64,000 nucleotides of DNA, taken from Drosophila pseudoobscura (lineage: Eukaryota; Arthropoda; Insecta; Diptera; Drosophilidae). A program made the position numbers and the translations under genes. Positions 60,642 to 64,000 of the stretch are shown in pieces. The stretch lies in NCBI RefSeq assembly GCF_009870125.1, contig NC_046683.1, positions 3,720,001 to 3,784,000 of the forward strand, written 5' to 3'. The notes below the pieces were generated by a model, which saw nothing but the letters and a program-made list of their open reading frames with translations, ran no database searches and was not told the origin of the DNA. Numbering within the stretch: the stretch's first letter is position 1; each line of letters starts with the position of its first letter.

Positions 60642-63600
60642 TTAAGCCTTGAATAGCTGTGGAAATTCGTTGGCTATTTCCCGCACCAGCTGCTGATCGG
60701 AGGCACTGCACTCGGTCTCCTCGCAAAAGATGCGTGTGAAGATCTTCATAAGATCGTGCTTGCGGTGCTCGTGTTCCTGATAGTTTGTGTTGCGCAGGAT
60801 GCGTCGGCACAGCTCCAAGTAGCAAGGACGAGTCTGAATCAAAACAGTAACGAAAACAGTACGTGGCACGTGGCACATGGGTGCTACTTACCGCACTGCC
60901 CGCATCCAGATCCGACAGCTGTCGCACCACAATGTCGATGAGAACCTTTATATCGTTCGTGTAGAACATGCCAGCCGTATCCGGGTGGCTGAAGATGTCA
61001 ATGAACATGCGGAGCACCGTGTTCATATGCTCATTCGGATGCTTCAGCAGTCGCGTGGGGTCATCTGAGGATACAGGATAACGGATAACGGGTAAGCCAT
61101 CACAAGTAGCAGTCAGGCACCCCAACCCCAACAACTCACCCTCCCGATTGAGCAGAAGCAGCAGCTTCTCGGTAAAGACTTTGGCCGTGGGCAGGCTTTG
61201 CATCGCCTCGATGATCACGTTGTATGTGTTTTCGCTGAATTGCTGATTGAAGGACAGTATCAGGGCAATGACCATGTCCACCAGCTGCTCTGGGTTATTG
61301 CCCTCGACGATCTCCAGCAGAAAGCTGGCAAAGTGCACGCCCAGATAGTCTGCAAGTACAAGTACGTGTTGGATAAGAATTGAACGATTGAACTGGCTGA
61401 TCGACACGCCAACGCACCTTGATGATTCACCGGCATCGGTTGTCCCAGCGAGAAGACAATGGTCAGCATCTTGACCAGCTGCTTAAAGCGCTCTAGGTTG
61501 GAAAAGTGAGTCTTCATGTCTTCCACCTGGTAATAGAGAGAGAGAGGAGGTAAGAAATAAGCTTTGTTTCGTCCCCTCAGACGGCCCCCAATTACAATCT
61601 CTAGCGGTAGCACCGACGTCAGCAATATGTCCACAATAATGTGATCCAGATGACAGGCGGCGGTGAATGTCCGGAGCAGCAGGCGCTTGATGGACCAGCG
61701 TGTTTCCATTTGATAGTACTGAACCAGATTGATGAACATCTGGTACTGGTCGCAGGACATTTCATAGCAGCTAATGTTCTCGTCCGCATTGTTCTGCAAG
61801 CAAATTTGGATTGCAATCAAAAAATACTACCGCATAAATCCCCTCGTAGCTTTTAGGTACCAGTATCTCAACCAACTCCTCGAGGAACTGAATGATATCC
61901 TCCTCGTCCTCGTACAGCATCCAGGTGCGCTGTTCCGTGTCGTTTTTGCAGTCCGCCAGCTGCCCAAACAGATACTGCAGTCGCTTCGAGTCGTGCGTGA
62001 TGCCCAGTAGCTCTTTGGGCGTAGGCACCTTGCCGGTGACATGGACGGCGACGGCCTCCAGGTACGGGTTGATGGAACCGTTGTACAGCTGCTCCAGGCT
62101 GGTCAACACCACACGCAGCGCCTCGCACGACAGGTCAAAGCTAAGATTCGTATTCCGACGCAGCGCATCCACAATCTGATACACATCCGATGATTCCACC
62201 TTTAGCTGGCCACGAATGTAGTTCGCTTTGTCACAGGCGGTTCCAGCAGCCGCCTCCGCGCCCTCAATGTCCGTGTGCCGGTGGTGCGAGGGCGAGGCCG
62301 AGGCCGAGGGACTGTCTATGCTGTCCAGGGCCTGGCTATTGTCAGCACTATCTGCGATGGCGTTGCCCACATCATCGCTGGGCACTGCACTAGCATCGTC
62401 TGACTTTTCCTGCGTGCTGTCCGGCTCGTCACCAGCCGCATCCGCATCCGCATCTGCATCCGCATCGTGATTTCTTGCACTGCCAATGCTGGCATTGCCG
62501 GCACTACTGCTCCTCTTCATGCCAGAGGCAGAGGTGGAGGCGGATGCGGAGGCGGTACTGCCACTTCCGTTGGGTGGCTTGTGATGCTGGCTTGTGCTCA
62601 GTTGACTGGTCTCCTTGTACGTGGTCACCACGTCCTCGCTGGTGGTGGTCGTTGTCGTTGTCGTCTCTGAGGGCTCTGAGATGCTGTTGTCCTGTGCCAC
62701 ATCCGCCACGGCAGCCACAGATGCCACGGCCACGGCTGCCACATTCGTTGCCTTTGTTGATGTGGCAGCTGCAGCTGCGGCTGTGCCTGTGCTGCCTACT
62801 AGCGGCGGTGCTGGCAGCGGCTGTTGCTGTTGCGGTGTCTGGATGGTGCAGCTGCTGCTCGGCATCTGCATGCTGCCCATGCTGGGCGACTCAACCATTG
62901 CCTGGCCCTGGGGCTGGCTGCAGCCGACCGCCGGACTCGACATGCTTTTTCGGCTCATGTCCAGCCGCTGGGCAGCGGGCGGCGGACTGTGATGCCTGTG
63001 CTGGTTGTGGGAGTGCGAGTGGGTTTGCGACTGGGACTGGGGCTGCTGGTGGGGATGCGAGTGTCGATGGCTGCTGACTTTATCGCTGTAGCTCTGAGAG
63101 TATGAGAGCGAGGAGTCACCGTCCCGTTCCGAGCTCTCCTGCAAGGGGAGGACCAGGCGTGAGTGGGTTGGGATTTATGAATTGAATGGTTCCACACCAC
63201 TTACCGCATAGAGCCTCTCCATGGTGTTCTTCTTCTCGCGCAGCCGGTCCAGCAGTTCGTCCTTGGACATGATGCCATTGATCTCCTGGTCTGTACACTT
63301 CTCCAGCGACTCAATCGACGAGTTCAGAAAGCTGATGAGGAAGTCATGCTCCACCTGCGGGGGGAGCAGGAGGAGGAGAGATAAGAGTGGAGAAATGAGT
63401 ACCACAATTTTACTCTCCATTATCATTCCCATTCCCACGGAATCTCATTTGCCTTCAGCTTACTGCACCACTCGAGACGCACTTAAACTAGATCTTTAAG
63501 TACTCAACCCGCCTGGAGTACCCTGTGCCCCCGTGCCAGCGTTCCAGCGTGACACTCACTCACCTTAATCTTCATTACGTAATTTGATGGGACAAAACCA

Positions 63601-63737
63601 ATGTTGCCCTTCATGCTGACCACCTGCCACCAATTGCGCTGGCGGGCGGAGGTTTGGTACAGAATGAAGTACTCGCCCTCATCGAAGCTGATTGTCTTGG
63701 GATAGACCGCCTGAAAGTCGTACAGGGCCTTGAGCAT
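60642..63737 (-). CDS. NCKIPSD: NCKIPSD/SPIN90 orthologue: SH3 protein that regulates Arp2/3 actin nucleation
   Basis: In other animals SPIN90 (DIP/WISH) binds Arp2/3 through its C-terminal leucine-rich domain and seeds linear actin filaments; its SH3 domain binds proline-rich partners. Eight exons join in phase: 63737-63564, 63354-63205, 63138-61861, 61793-61596, 61526-61418, 61349-61140, 61064-60892, 60833-60642, giving 827 aa. The SH3 domain is at 1-58 (MLKALYDFQAVYPKTISF, then RNWWQVV and GFVPSNYV). Residues about 109-390 are low-complexity (His/Ser/Gln, then Thr and Ala-Asp runs). The SPIN90 domain follows (NTNLSFDLSCEALRV, YEDEEDIIQFLEEL, VQYYQMETRW, TEKLLLLLNRE, to FPQLFKA). The exon 3 donor is GTACCT; using it restores exact length match to the human protein, whereas reading on to GTAGTA would leave a 37-nt intron. 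The ATG used begins the SH3 as in human; an in-frame Ala-rich extension to an acceptor at 63833 means an upstream exon could add residues. Confidence 0.92.
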
Positions 63738-64000
63738 CTCTATACCGTTGCCAACACCAAGAGAGAGACCTTCCGACGTTCCTGCTGTTGATGCTGCTGC
63801 TCCTGCGGCGGGAGATGTGGCAGCTGCGGCAGCTGCAAAATGCAAATGTAAATGGTATTGAAAAGGGAAATAAGTGATTAAATTCTTAGTTATATTTCGG
63901 GGAAAACCACAATTATATGAAAGTTGGATGAGGGCGTCGGCACACTCATACGTACACACACAGGGCACACAGGACACAGGAGGACACACCGAAGAGTCGG
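63738..64000 (-). other. 5' part of the SPIN90 gene, running off the window
   Basis: 63832-63738 is the upstream part of the SH3 exon after an acceptor TTTTGCAG; it is open (Ala/Gly/Ser-rich) and may be 5' UTR or coding. 63833-64000 looks like intron. Any further 5' exon lies outside the window. Confidence 0.6.

Noticed and set aside
61771..61860. Reading SPIN90 exon 3 on through VPKSYEGIYA
   Set aside because: It would leave a 37-nt intron and add residues absent from the human protein; the GTACCT donor at 61860 gives a 67-nt intron and an exact length match.

Overview
This window is eukaryotic nuclear DNA from a Drosophila-type fly. The evidence is short introns (about 58-84 nt) with GTRAGT donors and polypyrimidine-CAG acceptors, abundant CA, GA and opa (CAG/CAA) repeats, and near-identical matches to fly proteins, most clearly Wds (WDR5) and Pdha. 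The gene set fits Muller element A (the X in D. melanogaster). The density of short ATACCCT-type dispersed repeats makes an obscura-group fly plausible, but that is an inference.

About 1-24.3 kb and 28.7-46.8 kb are gene-poor, with microsatellites, short dispersed repeats, a dead mariner fragment (9.67-10.1 kb) and a few splice-flanked open segments. Two unannounced small genes stand out there: a 103-aa minus-strand gene at 3.5-3.9 kb and a 75-aa plus-strand gene at 38.2-38.5 kb. Their proteins resemble each other, and both have an intron in the last sense codon with the stop directly after the splice. A seven-exon class A GPCR lies on the minus strand at 24.4-28.7 kb.

From 46.8 kb to the end the window is gene-dense, with every well-supported gene on the minus strand: a divergent pyruvate dehydrogenase E1-alpha paralogue (46.9-48.5 kb), the ordinary Pdha (49.5-52.2 kb), wds (53.7-54.9 kb) and the NCKIPSD/SPIN90 orthologue (60.6-63.8 kb). 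The first two are tandem mitochondrial E1-alpha paralogues with conserved catalytic cores and different tails. Wds is the WD40 scaffold of COMPASS-type H3K4 methyltransferases. SPIN90 is an SH3 protein that activates Arp2/3.

Between these housekeeping genes are two disturbed patches. Between Pdha and wds (52.3-53.45 kb) are pieces of a degenerate serine-protease-like protein on opposite strands. Between wds and SPIN90 (55.2-57.7 kb) are four diverged copies of a unit next to the wds promoter, and then an inverted repeat with about 140-bp arms and a short loop that could fold as a long hairpin RNA.

All coordinates come from reading the sequence. Exon joins were checked for reading phase and, where possible, against remembered family sequences; no search was run.
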